A stretch of 64,000 bases of DNA from Corynebacterium comes (lineage in GTDB: Bacteria; Actinomycetota; Actinomycetes; Mycobacteriales; Mycobacteriaceae): the NCBI RefSeq assembly GCF_009734405.1, contig NZ_CP046453.1, positions 2,604,001-2,668,000 on the forward strand, in the 5' to 3' direction. Of this stretch, positions 8,471-18,703 are shown piece by piece. The position numbers were made by a program, and so were the translations under genes. The number at the start of each line of letters is the position of its first letter. Position 1 is the stretch's first letter. The notes below the pieces were generated by a model. It saw only the letters and a list, made by a program, of their open reading frames with translations. It had not been told where the DNA came from and searched no databases.

Positions 8471-10431
8471 TCGAAGATCCTCCGCCAGGATTCCCGGCTG
8501 ACCAGCTCGGGCTGGGCGGCACGGTAGGTGTCGCGGAGTTCGTCGAAGCGGCCGGCGATCTCCTTGTGCAGCGCGAGGGTCTCCTTGAGCAGACTCTCCG
8601 CGAGTTCCCGGTCGCGCCTGCGGTAGGCGACGCCGTTGTTGCCTGCGGTGGTGACGGTGGCGCCGTCCAGCCGCGAGAGCGAGAACCAGCGGGCCTCCGT
8701 GGGCGAGAGGTTGACCTGCGGAGTCTCGTGGTGGCGCGGATCCTCCTTGCCCAGGGAGTGCTTCAGTCCCTTGAGCAGCCAGCTGAGCTTCTTGACCTTG
8801 CCCAGGCGGCCGCCGACGTCCTTCGTGGGTACGCCCGGCGCGCCGGAGGGGGCGGGCAGGTCGGCGGCGGACGGGATGACCACGGCGTCGGAGTAGTTCT
8901 TCCGGATCGCGGCGATGCGCGGCAGGGAGGACTCGAGGATGTCGAAGAGCTGGTCGGGGCCCGCGAGGAAGTCCTTCATCGACTCGATCTGGATGGCCAG
9001 CGTCGAGTACTCCATGCACATCAGGTGCTTGAAGGTGGACTTCCGCAGGGAGCTGATGATCCCGTCGACGGGGCCGTCGTGGTTGAGCGCGGCGACGATG
9101 AGCCGGTTGCGCAGATGGAAGTAGGCCTGCCAGTCGATGGCGTCGTCCTTGTCCGTCCACGCCATGTGCCAGATGGCCACACCCGGCCAGGTCACCGTGG
9201 GGAATCCGGCCTTCCCTGCACGCAGGGAGTACTCGGTGTCGTCCCACTTGATGAACAGCGGCAGAGGCTGCCCGATCTGCTCGGCGACGACGCGCGGGAA
9301 CATGCACATCCACCAGCCGTTGTAGTCCACGTCGATGCGCCGGTGCAGGTCGCGGGAGTTCTTGGCGTCCGGGTCCTTCTCATCGGCGTCCTCGCCACGG
9401 AAACCCAGCGGGTAGCGGGAGAAGTCATGGTCGTAGGTGGAGTGCCTGGCCGGACCCCACATGAAGTCCTCGCGTTGGACGAGCTCTCCCATGGTGCGCA
9501 GCTGGGCACGCTCCTGCAGGTTGAGCATCTGGCCACCGACGATGATCGGGCTCTTCGCGTAGCGGCCCACCTGGATGGCACGGAGGATCGATTCCGGCTC
9601 GATGGCGATGTCATCGTCCATGTAGAGAATGAACGGGGACTCGGCTGCGCCGGCGGGGCCGTCGCCGAGCGCCTCGTACATGATGCGGGAGTAGCCGCCC
9701 GAACCGCCGAGGTTGCCCTGTCGGAACTCGTGGAAACGGTCCCCGAAGTGGGCGACCGCCTCGTCGTAGCCGGGCTCGTCGGCGGGGTGCCGGTTGCCCT
9801 GGTCGGGCATGATGACGGCGTCGATGGCGGCGTCGACAAGCGGGTCCTCGCCGAGCGCCTGCAGTGCGGCGACCGCATCGTGGGGACGGTTGAACGTCGG
9901 GATGCCCACGGTGGCGCGCTTCTCGAAGGGGCCGACCTCCGTGCCGTCGGGCATGATCTGCGGACCCGGCTCCCGGTCCGCGAACCAGCCGGCACCGGTG
10001 ATGTCCGTGTCGGTTTCTGCGGTGACGTCGAACCACAGCCAGCCGCCGTCCTCGAAGTGCGACAGCGGAATGGTGAATTCCGCCACATCATCGGTGACCA
10101 GGTGCCCGGCGACGGCCACGCGGGTGCCGTCGATCTTGGAACGGTACACCTCGACGCTGGCCGTGCCGGCCACGTTCATGCGCAGCAGCACGTGCTCCAG
10201 CTGGGACCAGCGGCGCCAGTAGCTGGCGGGGAAGGCGTTGAAGTAGGTCTGGAAGGACACCTCTGCACCTGCGGGGACGGTCACAGTGACCCGATCCGCC
10301 CAGGTCAGACGCTCCTTGTTCTGCTCGGCTTCAATGAGGTAGAGCATGCGCACATCGTGCGGTTCGCCCTTCCTCGGCAGCAGAATGCGCTGCAGCATCT
10401 CGCGCACGTCGTCGTCTCCGTTGTTCTTCAC
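8467..10431 (-). CDS. glfT2: Galactofuranosyltransferase GlfT2
   Basis: A large GT2-family transferase (654 residues from the start chosen) that polymerises galactan with alternating beta(1->5) and beta(1->6) galactofuranose from UDP-Galf. An N-terminal beta-sandwich precedes a GT-A domain with the metal-binding DDDIA motif, then KWDDTEYSLRAG and a catalytic-type His in WHMAWTDKDD. I choose the GTG at 10431 because AAAGGTGGAG lies 9 nt upstream; the ATG at 10458 has no spaced site. A TACCCT hexamer at 10469-10474 could be the promoter -10. Glf, 3 kb away, makes its substrate. Confidence 0.9.
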   Translation of the reverse strand: MKNNGDDDVREMLQRILLPRKGEPHDVRMLYLIEAEQNKERLTWADRVTVTVPAGAEVSFQTYFNAFPASYWRRWSQLEHVLLRMNVAGTASVEVYRSKIDGTRVAVAGHLVTDDVAEFTIPLSHFEDGGWLWFDVTAETDTDITGAGWFADREPGPQIMPDGTEVGPFEKRATVGIPTFNRPHDAVAALQALGEDPLVDAAIDAVIMPDQGNRHPADEPGYDEAVAHFGDRFHEFRQGNLGGSGGYSRIMYEALGDGPAGAAESPFILYMDDDIAIEPESILRAIQVGRYAKSPIIVGGQMLNLQERAQLRTMGELVQREDFMWGPARHSTYDHDFSRYPLGFRGEDADEKDPDAKNSRDLHRRIDVDYNGWWMCMFPRVVAEQIGQPLPLFIKWDDTEYSLRAGKAGFPTVTWPGVAIWHMAWTDKDDAIDWQAYFHLRNRLIVAALNHDGPVDGIISSLRKSTFKHLMCMEYSTLAIQIESMKDFLAGPDQLFDILESSLPRIAAIRKNYSDAVVIPSAADLPAPSGAPGVPTKDVGGRLGKVKKLSWLLKGLKHSLGKEDPRHHETPQVNLSPTEARWFSLSRLDGATVTTAGNNGVAYRRRDRELAESLLKETLALHKEIAGRFDELRDTYRAAQPELVSRESWRRIFE

Positions 10432-10468
10432 TTCTGGTGGCTCCACCTTTCGAGTCATCTCCGGAACT

Positions 10469-10474
10469 AGGGTA
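10469..10474 (-). promoter_or_regulatory. Candidate -10 for the glfT2-PAP2-ubiA operon
   Basis: TACCCT on the minus strand, about 37 bp upstream of the GTG start. It leaves a short leader carrying the AAAGGTGGAG site. It lies in the divergent gap shared with the DUF5129 gene. Confidence 0.35.
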
Positions 10475-10520
10475 GTGCTCCCGGCGTGGAATTCGCGGCA
10501 CACTCACCGGGACGGCACTC

Positions 10521-10526
10521 TATCCT
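10521..10526 (+). promoter_or_regulatory. Candidate -10 of a leaderless promoter for the DUF5129 gene
   Basis: TATCCT is followed by 7 nt and then ATG at 10534. No ribosome-binding site lies between them, consistent with a leaderless mRNA. Confidence 0.5.
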
Positions 10527-10533
10527 TGGTGCC

Positions 10534-11943
10534 ATGAGAGCCCTCGCCCCCCGCCTGTTCGCGTGCCTGTTCCTCGGAGTGGGTCTGCTGGGACTCTCCC
10601 CCACGGCCCTGATGTCCCCCGCCGCGTTCGCCCGGGAAGCCTCCCGCGCGGTGGAGGTGATCGACCTGGCGGGGGAACTGAGCGCCGAGGATGAGCAGCT
10701 GCTGCTGGAACGCACCCCGGGGATCGCGCTGCCCGCCGAGGTCAGCGACGTCACCTACATCCTCTTCCCCGAGAACGACGACAACCTCAACGACACGGTC
10801 CGGCAATTCGGCGAGGACGAGCGCCCGGACCTCATCAGCGGGGAGCGTGACAAATGGGCGCCGGGCGCGCTCATCGTGGCGGTGGGTCTGGATCCCAACC
10901 GGATGGGCGTGTACTGCGGCGATGACGTGTGTGCGGCAACCGGCATCTACGGGGAGGGCCGTCTGGACGGCATTCTCGACCGGATGGAGACTCCCCTGCG
11001 CAACGGCAACTGGGCGGCCGGCATGCTCGAGGGTGCCACGGCCGCGGGAGATCCGACCGCGGTCCGGGAGACCACGTCGCTCCCTGGCTGGGTGGGCTGG
11101 GCGGTCGGCGGCGGCGCCGCAGTGCTGGGCGTGGGCGGCGCGGGCGCAGGGATCACCCTGACACGCAGGTCCCGGGCGAAGAAGGCCCGCGAGCAGTTCG
11201 ACGTGGTGCAACGTGACTACGGTCGTATCGCCCAGGAGCTGCAGGCCATCGACGTGCGCGCGCATTCGCTGACCTCTCCGCTGGCCAATGATTCTCTGCG
11301 GAGGCAGTGGGAGGAGGTCAAGGAGGGTTTCCTCGGTCTCAACAGGACCTTCGACGAACTTGAGGGGCTGACGCTGGGTTCCCCGGACGCGGAGTTCCGC
11401 AGGCACAGGAAGTCCATCTCCACGGCGCATGAACAGGTCACCCGGATGAAGACAGCGGAGGAGCACATTGAGCTGCTCGCGAACATGGAGCACGGCGACG
11501 CGGAGGTCCGTCGCCGGGAGCTGACGGAACTGCACGAGGACGTCCTGGCCGCCTCGGGAGGCATCGGGGATCAGGGTCTCCGGGAGCGCCTCTCGCTTCT
11601 TGACGCCCGCGTTCTCGACCTCCGCTCCCGTCTGGACTCCCCCGGGTTCATGGACGAGTTCGCCGACCTGGTCACCGATCATCGCGTTCTGGTGGAGGCC
11701 GCCCGGGAGCGCCTCTACCAGGAGTCTGGCACCAAGGCGGTCAGCAGTTCCGACCGCACGGCGCCCGCGGTATGGGATTCGGGCTGGCGCCCGGCCTACG
11801 GCTACGGCAACTACGTGCCTTATGCCGTGGTGTACAGCTGGCACCACGCGGATCAGCAGGCGGCAGCCAGTTCATCGTCGTCCGCCACGACAGGATACTC
11901 ATCGGGTGGGTTCTCCGGCGGCGGCGGCTCCCGGGGGTTTTAG
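10534..11943 (+). CDS. DUF5129-type secreted/membrane protein with Gly/Ser-rich tail
   Basis: 469 residues. A signal peptide ends near residue 33 (AFAREAS). A luminal alpha/beta domain (about 35-180) resembles the TPM/DUF5129 domains of actinobacterial surface proteins and contains a CGDDVC pair that could form a disulfide. One membrane helix follows (WVGWAVGGGAAVLGVGGAGAG), then a long helical cytoplasmic region and a tail ending in a Ser/Gly-rich run and SRGF, as in TPM-domain membrane proteins. Function is unknown. It sits between glfT2 and the arsenate-reductase-like genes and ends 4 bp inside the convergent next gene. Confidence 0.78.
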   Translation: MRALAPRLFACLFLGVGLLGLSPTALMSPAAFAREASRAVEVIDLAGELSAEDEQLLLERTPGIALPAEVSDVTYILFPENDDNLNDTVRQFGEDERPDLISGERDKWAPGALIVAVGLDPNRMGVYCGDDVCAATGIYGEGRLDGILDRMETPLRNGNWAAGMLEGATAAGDPTAVRETTSLPGWVGWAVGGGAAVLGVGGAGAGITLTRRSRAKKAREQFDVVQRDYGRIAQELQAIDVRAHSLTSPLANDSLRRQWEEVKEGFLGLNRTFDELEGLTLGSPDAEFRRHRKSISTAHEQVTRMKTAEEHIELLANMEHGDAEVRRRELTELHEDVLAASGGIGDQGLRERLSLLDARVLDLRSRLDSPGFMDEFADLVTDHRVLVEAARERLYQESGTKAVSSSDRTAPAVWDSGWRPAYGYGNYVPYAVVYSWHHADQQAAASSSSSATTGYSSGGFSGGGGSRGF

Positions 11944-12581
11944 GCGGCCAGTCGCTGGACGGAGAGCGGGACAAACGGGATGTCCAGATCGGTGAGCATG
12001 CCGGCGATGCGGGCCTCCAGGTCGTAAGCGAAGGTGCGGACCTGCTCGATGTTCATGCCGTCGGTCTGCGGAACGTCCCACCGGATGAAGCTGCGGCCCG
12101 GCAGGTCGACCGGCTCCTCGCCGTCCAGGTAGACCACGATGTCGGCGGCGGCGACGGTGCGCTCCCGCTTGCTGTCGTAGCTGACGGCGTCGGCGCGCAG
12201 ACCACGCTCATCCATCACCCACTCGATGAGGGAGTCCCGACGGTTCTCCGGATGAGTGTCCGCAACGGTGGCCACGACGGCGTTGTCGCTGATGCGGCGC
12301 GCGATGGCGGCGGCCAGAATCGCACGGGCGGCGTTGGTGCGGCTGGCGAAGAGGATCCGCTTGCGTGGGGTACCTATACTCCCGTGGACCCACAGGTGCT
12401 CCTCGATCCGCTCGGCCGCCTCACGGTGGACAAGCAGCGGCATGAAGTCGGGGACACGCGTGGTGGCGGCGTGCTCGGAAATCACCGCATCGAGGATGGT
12501 GTCGATGGTCGAGCAATCGGCGCGGTGGCCGAAGCGGGTGTACAGGTCGTGACGGACGGGATGGAAAACGTTTGCGTTCAT
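11940..12581 (-). CDS. Inactive arsenate reductase / LMW-phosphatase paralogue
   Basis: 213 residues with the same plan as the protein at 12936-13580: an N-terminal three-helix-bundle dimerisation segment (about 1-65) followed by a low-molecular-weight phosphatase/ArsC fold. The P-loop that should read C-x5-R is SRTNAAR: the nucleophilic Cys is Ser (codon 12342-12344) and the usual Gly-Arg-Ser has become Ala-Arg-Ala. The late Asp-Pro of the fold is also missing (WDVPQTDG). It could bind an oxyanion or phosphotyrosine-like ligand but should not catalyse cysteine chemistry. The frame is intact and the upstream region has operator-like repeats, so it looks selected rather than decayed. Confidence 0.8.
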   Translation of the reverse strand: MNANVFHPVRHDLYTRFGHRADCSTIDTILDAVISEHAATTRVPDFMPLLVHREAAERIEEHLWVHGSIGTPRKRILFASRTNAARAILAAAIARRISDNAVVATVADTHPENRRDSLIEWVMDERGLRADAVSYDSKRERTVAAADIVVYLDGEEPVDLPGRSFIRWDVPQTDGMNIEQVRTFAYDLEARIAGMLTDLDIPFVPLSVQRLAA

Positions 12582-12635
12582 TTTTTCTCACTTTCTCGGT
12601 GCGGCGGGGCATGCGCCCTGCCACAATTTGTTTAC

Positions 12636-12662
12636 CCGCTGTTCACTGTAGATGAACAGCGG
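12636..12662. promoter_or_regulatory. 10-bp perfect inverted repeat upstream of the pseudo-phosphatase
   Basis: CCGCTGTTCA and TGAACAGCGG are perfectly inverted around 7 bp, 55 bp upstream of the start at 12581. The block can also be read as four consecutive 11-bp units starting GTTTAC, GTTCAC, ATGAAC and ATGAAC (12630-12673). No T tract follows, so it looks like an operator. Confidence 0.5.
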
Positions 12663-12673
12663 ATGAACATGCA

Positions 12674-12935
12674 AGCGTTTTCCTAGGACTTTGAGAAACG
12701 ATCCGACATTTTCGCAGGTCAATCACGTTAACCTTGCGTTAACCTGACCTCCCCCAGCCAGGTGACCAACGCCACAATGTCGCCCGAGGCCGCCCCCGTG
12801 ACGACGCCGCTGAGCCACCAACGACAACGCCGTCACCACGACGGGGCGGGTGACGGCGGGGGTCGACAGGCAAGGGAGAACGGTTGATGGCACACGGCCT
12901 TCAGGCCGCCACGTCAGGCAGGGACACGCGGTCGG
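12674..12935. other. Intergenic region with repeat operators and a hairpin
   Basis: Together with 12582-12673 this gap separates two minus-strand paralogues. Two contiguous 11-bp units, GTTAACCTTGC (12727-12737) and GTTAACCTGAC (12738-12748), lie about 150 bp upstream of the 11940-12581 gene. A hairpin with 10-bp arms CGCCGTCACC/GGTGACGGCG (12828-12837, 12849-12858) may end transcription of the upstream gene, though its T tract is weak. I see no gene in it. Confidence 0.5.
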
Positions 12936-13580
12936 CTAGCCGTTCGCGGCGACCCCGGAGACGGCCTCCTGCGGCTCGATGTCCAGTTCGCGGAGCAGCT
13001 CGCGGACGTGCGCCTCCACCTCATCCGCGATGCGGCGGACGGTGCCGAGCCCCCGGCCGGCCGGGTCGCCGATGTTCCAGTACACGTAACGGTGGCCCGG
13101 GACGGCGGGAATCTCATGGACCCCCATGAGCACGACGACCTCCGCGCGGTGCACCGTGCGCGGGACGATCGCCGACTTGTAGATGTACTCCGTGGAGATG
13201 CCACGCTCCTCCAGCACTGCGAGAACGTTCGGATCGACGCCGCTCTCCGGCTCAAGGCCGATGGAACGCACGAAGACCCGGTCGCCGACGAGATGGTGGG
13301 TGATACAGGCCGCGAGCTGGGAACGGCCGGCGTTGCGCTGGCACACGTAGAGCACCTCGGGGCGGGCCACAGCGTTCGGGTCGCTCCTGGTGGCGAGCTG
13401 CTCGAGCACCTCGGACACCTCACGCTCGACGAGCACCGGCAGGTAGGTCTTGATCCTGGCCCGCTCAGTGATCTCGCCAATGGTCCGGTCGACGAGGTCA
13501 TCGATCACCTCAGCCTCGAAGTGCTGGCCGTAGCGGCGGTGCATGTCCTCGCGGACGATGGCGAAACGGTCACCGGTCAT
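12936..13580 (-). CDS. Arsenate reductase-like LMW phosphatase with three-helix bundle
   Basis: 214 residues: an N-terminal three-helix dimerisation bundle (about 1-70), then a low-molecular-weight phosphatase fold with an intact P-loop CQRNAGRS (about 95-102) and a downstream WNIGDPAGRG that supplies the Asp-Pro general acid. This is the architecture of actinobacterial mycothiol/mycoredoxin-coupled arsenate reductases, so reduction of arsenate is the best guess; a protein tyrosine phosphatase role is possible. No arsR or arsenite exporter is adjacent, which is unusual for an ars gene. Three 11-bp repeats lie 43-75 bp upstream of the start. Confidence 0.8.
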   Translation of the reverse strand: MTGDRFAIVREDMHRRYGQHFEAEVIDDLVDRTIGEITERARIKTYLPVLVEREVSEVLEQLATRSDPNAVARPEVLYVCQRNAGRSQLAACITHHLVGDRVFVRSIGLEPESGVDPNVLAVLEERGISTEYIYKSAIVPRTVHRAEVVVLMGVHEIPAVPGHRYVYWNIGDPAGRGLGTVRRIADEVEAHVRELLRELDIEPQEAVSGVAANG

Positions 13581-13622
13581 TGTGATGACGCCTTTCTGTA
13601 CGGGCGAGCGATAGAACTAAAG

Positions 13623-13655
13623 GTTGTTCTTGCGTTAACCTGTTGTTAACTTTAC
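13623..13655. promoter_or_regulatory. Three contiguous 11-bp direct repeats (PHO-box-like)
   Basis: The units GTTGTTCTTGC, GTTAACCTGTT and GTTAACTTTAC abut exactly, giving an 11-bp period typical of tandem binding by OmpR/PhoP-family response regulators. CTTGCGTTAACCTG is shared, base for base, with 12733-12746 upstream of the paralogue. The site lies just upstream of the start at 13580. Confidence 0.55.
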
Positions 13656-13713
13656 GCCGGGCGGGTTGTGGGGGCAAGGATTTATCACGCATGTCAAGAC
13701 GACATATGTCACC

Positions 13714-14985
<1,272 letters not shown>

Positions 14986-15103
14986 TCACCTTTAACTATG
15001 GTCTTCGCGGGCCACTTGAGTATCGCCAACCACGAATATGCACTACAGTTCACTCTGACATATTGCGCCCCAAAAAATATCAGCAATTTCAGGAGTATCC
15101 ACC

Positions 15104-17143
15104 GTGCAGCAACGACGCCGAATCGCCACGCCACGGCAGGCCAGCGTCAGTCCGACGTTGGCTGTCGTCCTTTCGCTTGCCCTTGCCGTTTCTGCCGCGT
15201 TCGGTGGAAACCAGATCCTGAAGACCCAGGACACCGGTGGCAACCCCATCGACGTCACCTCCGCCGAGGCCTCCTTCGCCGACGGCGCCAACGTCGTGGT
15301 CGAGGACGCGGCCATCGCCGCCCAGTCCGGCGTCCCCGGACCACGCACCGTCAAGGAGTTCAGCCGCGAGGATCAGTTCTCCATGTTCGCCGTCACCTGG
15401 AACGGCTACCGCGACATCGCCGCCTACGTCCGCTCCGAGCAGCCCGACGGCTCCTGGGGCCCCTGGTGGGCCGCGGAGCCGATCGGCCAGACCGGCCCCG
15501 GCGGGGAGAACGGCACCGAGCTGCTCTTCGTCGAACCCACCAACCGTGTCCAGGTGTCCATCACCGGCGTGGACTTCGTGGGCGAACCCGCCGAGGAAGC
15601 CGCTCCGGCGGCCGCTCCCGAGGTGGCCGACGTGGACATCAACGTCGCAGAGGCACCGGCCCCCGAGCCGGCCCCGGCCCCGGCTCCCGCCCCTGAGCCC
15701 GCACCGGCCCCGGCCGGACTTGCCCCGCTGCCGAGCAACTACGGCGACATCCAGCCCGTCGCCGACGTGGCCGACGCCACGGACCTGGGCGTCGTGTTCA
15801 TCGACGGCCGTGCGGAGGAGGGCGGCATCGCACTGGCCACAGACTCGGTCACCTACGGCATGCCGAAGGTGGTCACCCGCGCCGGCTGGGGCGCCAATGA
15901 GAGCAACCGCTGCCGGAACGCCACCTACGATGACGGCCTGCAGGCGGCCGGCGTCCACCACACCGCGGGTTCCAACAACTACACCAGGGCGCAGTCCGCC
16001 AGCATCGTCCGGGGAATCTACGATTACCACGCACGCACCCTGGGCTGGTGCGATGTGGGTTACAACGCGCTCGTCGACAAGTACGGCACCATCTACGAGG
16101 GCCGCTACGGCGGCCTGGACAAGAACGTCCAGGGTGCGCACATCGGCGGCTTCAACCACAACACCTTCGGCATCTCCATGATGGGCAACTACGACGTCGC
16201 CCCGACCACCCCGGAGATGGTCAACTCCGTCGGCGAGATGATCGGCTGGAAGGCCGCCATCTCGGGTTTCGACCCGAAGGGTTCCGCCCGCTACACCCCG
16301 CTCAGCTTCAACGGCTCGAAGTACCAGGGCGGCGTCTCCATGACCCTGCCCAACATCTTCGCCCACCGCGATGCCCACAACAACGCATGCCCGGGAACCT
16401 TCGGCTACGCACAGATGGGCACCATCCGGAGCGTCGCGTCGCAGAAGTACCAGGCGATCAGGTCCGGCTCCACCGGCACGACCACCACGACTGCGCCGTC
16501 CACCACGACCACCACGACCACCACTGCCCCGCCGACGGACGTCGACACGCAGCCGGAGCCGTCCACCACGCCGATCCAGCCCAGTGAGCCGGCACCGCAG
16601 AATGACACCATCGCCCTGCTGAGCAGCGCCGCCAACGGCGAGCAGACCGCCCTGCTGACCATCATCGGCTCGTTGGCCGCGCTCGCCGTCACCTACTTCA
16701 CCACCAACGGTTCCCTGCCGGGGACCACCACTCAGGTCGGTGACGTGCAGGTCCTCGAGGGAATCACGCTCGCCGACCTCAAGCCCGTGCTGGACGTCGC
16801 CTCTTCCCTGGCCGGGGACACGAAGACCACCCAGGCCGTCAACCGGGTGAACACCACTTACGGTGCGGTCCTGGGCGAGCCGCGTGGTGGAGTGAATACC
16901 CAGGACGCCACCTACGCCCTGTTCGACAACGGCATCGTGCTCGATGAGACCGGATCGGACGAAGCCCGCGCACTCTGGGGCAGCATCGGCGATCTGTGGG
17001 CCGGCCAGGGCTTTGACCTCGGCCCCCTGGGCATGCCGCTGAACGAGCAGTACAACGAGGGCGACCTGGTCCGCGTCGACTTCGAGGGCGGCTACGTCAC
17101 CGTCGACCCGGCCACGGGCGACGTGAACGTCAAGCTCAACTAG
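15104..17143 (+). CDS. Secreted N-acetylmuramoyl-L-alanine amidase with LGFP-like C terminus
   Basis: 679 residues, GTG start with AGGAG 8 nt upstream. A signal peptide is followed by an N-terminal domain, a Pro/Ala-rich hinge (about 185-205) and a PGRP/Amidase_2 domain (about 250-440). Zinc-site residues appear in VHHTAG, in AHRDAHN and in ACPG. A Thr-rich linker (about 458-490) contains runs of six or more Thr, then a hydrophobic stretch and a C-terminal LGFP-like domain (LGEPRGGVN, LGPLGMPLNE). It should cleave the glycan-peptide amide bond of peptidoglycan outside the cell. The C-terminal region may be retained by the arabinogalactan layer, as proposed for Cop1. Confidence 0.93.
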   Translation: MQQRRRIATPRQASVSPTLAVVLSLALAVSAAFGGNQILKTQDTGGNPIDVTSAEASFADGANVVVEDAAIAAQSGVPGPRTVKEFSREDQFSMFAVTWNGYRDIAAYVRSEQPDGSWGPWWAAEPIGQTGPGGENGTELLFVEPTNRVQVSITGVDFVGEPAEEAAPAAAPEVADVDINVAEAPAPEPAPAPAPAPEPAPAPAGLAPLPSNYGDIQPVADVADATDLGVVFIDGRAEEGGIALATDSVTYGMPKVVTRAGWGANESNRCRNATYDDGLQAAGVHHTAGSNNYTRAQSASIVRGIYDYHARTLGWCDVGYNALVDKYGTIYEGRYGGLDKNVQGAHIGGFNHNTFGISMMGNYDVAPTTPEMVNSVGEMIGWKAAISGFDPKGSARYTPLSFNGSKYQGGVSMTLPNIFAHRDAHNNACPGTFGYAQMGTIRSVASQKYQAIRSGSTGTTTTTAPSTTTTTTTTAPPTDVDTQPEPSTTPIQPSEPAPQNDTIALLSSAANGEQTALLTIIGSLAALAVTYFTTNGSLPGTTTQVGDVQVLEGITLADLKPVLDVASSLAGDTKTTQAVNRVNTTYGAVLGEPRGGVNTQDATYALFDNGIVLDETGSDEARALWGSIGDLWAGQGFDLGPLGMPLNEQYNEGDLVRVDFEGGYVTVDPATGDVNVKLN

Positions 17144-17158
17144 ACGCGGCGGAGGGGT

Positions 17159-18667
17159 TCACGCCCAGTCGAGGGAACGCTCCACCGCCCGGTTCCAGTC
17201 CGCCACCAGCGCATCACGCTGCTCGGCCGACCACTGGGGTGACCAGGAGCGGTCCGCAGCCTGGCGGTCGCGGACGTCGGCAAGCGATGACCAGTAACCA
17301 CCGCCCACTCCGGCAGCGAACGCGGCGCCGAGGGCGGTGGTCTCGATGTTGGTGGGGCGGACCACGTCGGTGCCCAGGAGATCCGCCTGCAGCTGCATGA
17401 GCAGGTTGTTCGCGGTCATGCCGCCGTCGACACGCAGGCTCGTGGGCCGGATCCCCGAATCCGCGATCATCGCCTCGACGACCTCACGGGTCTGCAGCGC
17501 CGTCGCCTCGAGAGCCGCCCGCGCGAAGTGGCTGCGGTCGGCGAAACGGGTGAGCCCGACGATGACCCCGCGGGCGTCGGGACGCCACCGCGGAGCGAAC
17601 AGCCCCGAGAAAGCGGGGACGATGAACACACCGCCGTTGTCCTCGGCCGCGATCCGCTCCACCTCGGCGGCCGAGCGGATGATCCCCAGCTGATCGCGCA
17701 GCCACTGGATCAACGAACCCCCCACCGCGACGGATCCCTCCAGCGCATAAACCGGGGGTTGCCCCTCGATCTCATAGAGCACCGTCGACAGGAGGCCGTG
17801 TTCGCTGAACTGCGGGGTTGTCCCCGTGTTGAGCAGCAGAAACAGGCCCGTCCCGTAGGTGTTCTTCGCGTCGCCGACCTCGAAGCACCCCTGCCCGAAC
17901 ATCGCCGCCTGCTGGTCGCCCAGCACGCCCGTAATCGGCACTCCCGCGAGCGTGCCGCGTCTCCGGACCCTGCCGAACCCGCTTATCGACGCCGCGATCT
18001 CCGGCAGCACCCGCACCGGCACCCCGATCTCCGCACACAGCTCCGGATCCCACCGGCGCGTCCGCAGATCCATGAGCAGCGTGCGCGAGGCGTTGGTGAC
18101 GTCGGTCGCGTGCACCGCGGGCCGCCCGTCGTCACCGCGCGCCCCGCCGGTGAGGTTCCACAGCAGCCACGTGTCGATCGTGCCCGCCAGCAGCTCCCCC
18201 TTCTCCGCACGCTCCCGGGCGCCCTCGACGTGGTCGAGTATCCACGCGATCTTCGGGCCGGCGGGATAGGAGTTGGCCAGCAGCCCCGTCCGGTTCAGCC
18301 ACCGGGCCGGATCCCCGCGGCCGATGTCCGCGGTCCGGGTGTCCTGCCAGACGATGGCGTTGTAGATGGGCCGACCCGTGGCCTTCTCCCACACCACGGC
18401 GGTCTCGCGCTGGTTGGTCACCCCGAGTGCGACGATGTTGGCCGGGGAGACGTCGATGTCCACCATCGCCGTCGACACCGCCCGACGCGTGTTCGCCCAG
18501 ATCTCCAGCGGGTCATGCTCCACCCAGCCCTGCTGCGGCATGATCTGCTCGTGCTCGTACTGGCCGGAGGACACGACCCGGCCGTCATGGTCGATGATGA
18601 CGCAGCGTGTGGACGTCGTGCCCTGATCGATCGCGGCCACAAAACGTTTCGGAGAGGATGCAGTCAC
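17159..18667 (-). CDS. glpK: Glycerol kinase
   Basis: 502 residues of the FGGY kinase family. The N-terminal phosphate-binding loop [11 protein letters not shown], the substrate-contact region WQDTRT and the second-domain motif [13 protein letters not shown] followed by KNTYGTG are all present. It phosphorylates glycerol with ATP to sn-glycerol-3-phosphate in the cytoplasm. I start at the GTG at 18667 ([15 protein letters not shown]); a TTG 33 bp upstream is also open. It converges with the amidase gene with only 15 bp between stops and no clear terminator. No glycerol facilitator or glpD is adjacent, but a PlsC-like acyltransferase that would use its product is two genes upstream. Confidence 0.96.
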   Translation of the reverse strand: MTASSPKRFVAAIDQGTTSTRCVIIDHDGRVVSSGQYEHEQIMPQQGWVEHDPLEIWANTRRAVSTAMVDIDVSPANIVALGVTNQRETAVVWEKATGRPIYNAIVWQDTRTADIGRGDPARWLNRTGLLANSYPAGPKIAWILDHVEGARERAEKGELLAGTIDTWLLWNLTGGARGDDGRPAVHATDVTNASRTLLMDLRTRRWDPELCAEIGVPVRVLPEIAASISGFGRVRRRGTLAGVPITGVLGDQQAAMFGQGCFEVGDAKNTYGTGLFLLLNTGTTPQFSEHGLLSTVLYEIEGQPPVYALEGSVAVGGSLIQWLRDQLGIIRSAAEVERIAAEDNGGVFIVPAFSGLFAPRWRPDARGVIVGLTRFADRSHFARAALEATALQTREVVEAMIADSGIRPTSLRVDGGMTANNLLMQLQADLLGTDVVRPTNIETTALGAAFAAGVGGGYWSSLADVRDRQAADRSWSPQWSAEQRDALVADWNRAVERSLDWA

Positions 18668-18703
18668 AGCCCCAAGTGTGCCACGTGCCGGGCCTCCCAA
18701 CCC

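Noticed and set aside
8350..10470. 706-codon plus-strand frame opposite glfT2
   Set aside because: Antisense shadow; the GT-A motifs are on the minus strand.
13000..13580. An ars operon around the arsenate reductase-like genes
   Set aside because: No arsR, arsB or acr3 gene is adjacent, so arsenic resistance as an operon function is not supported.
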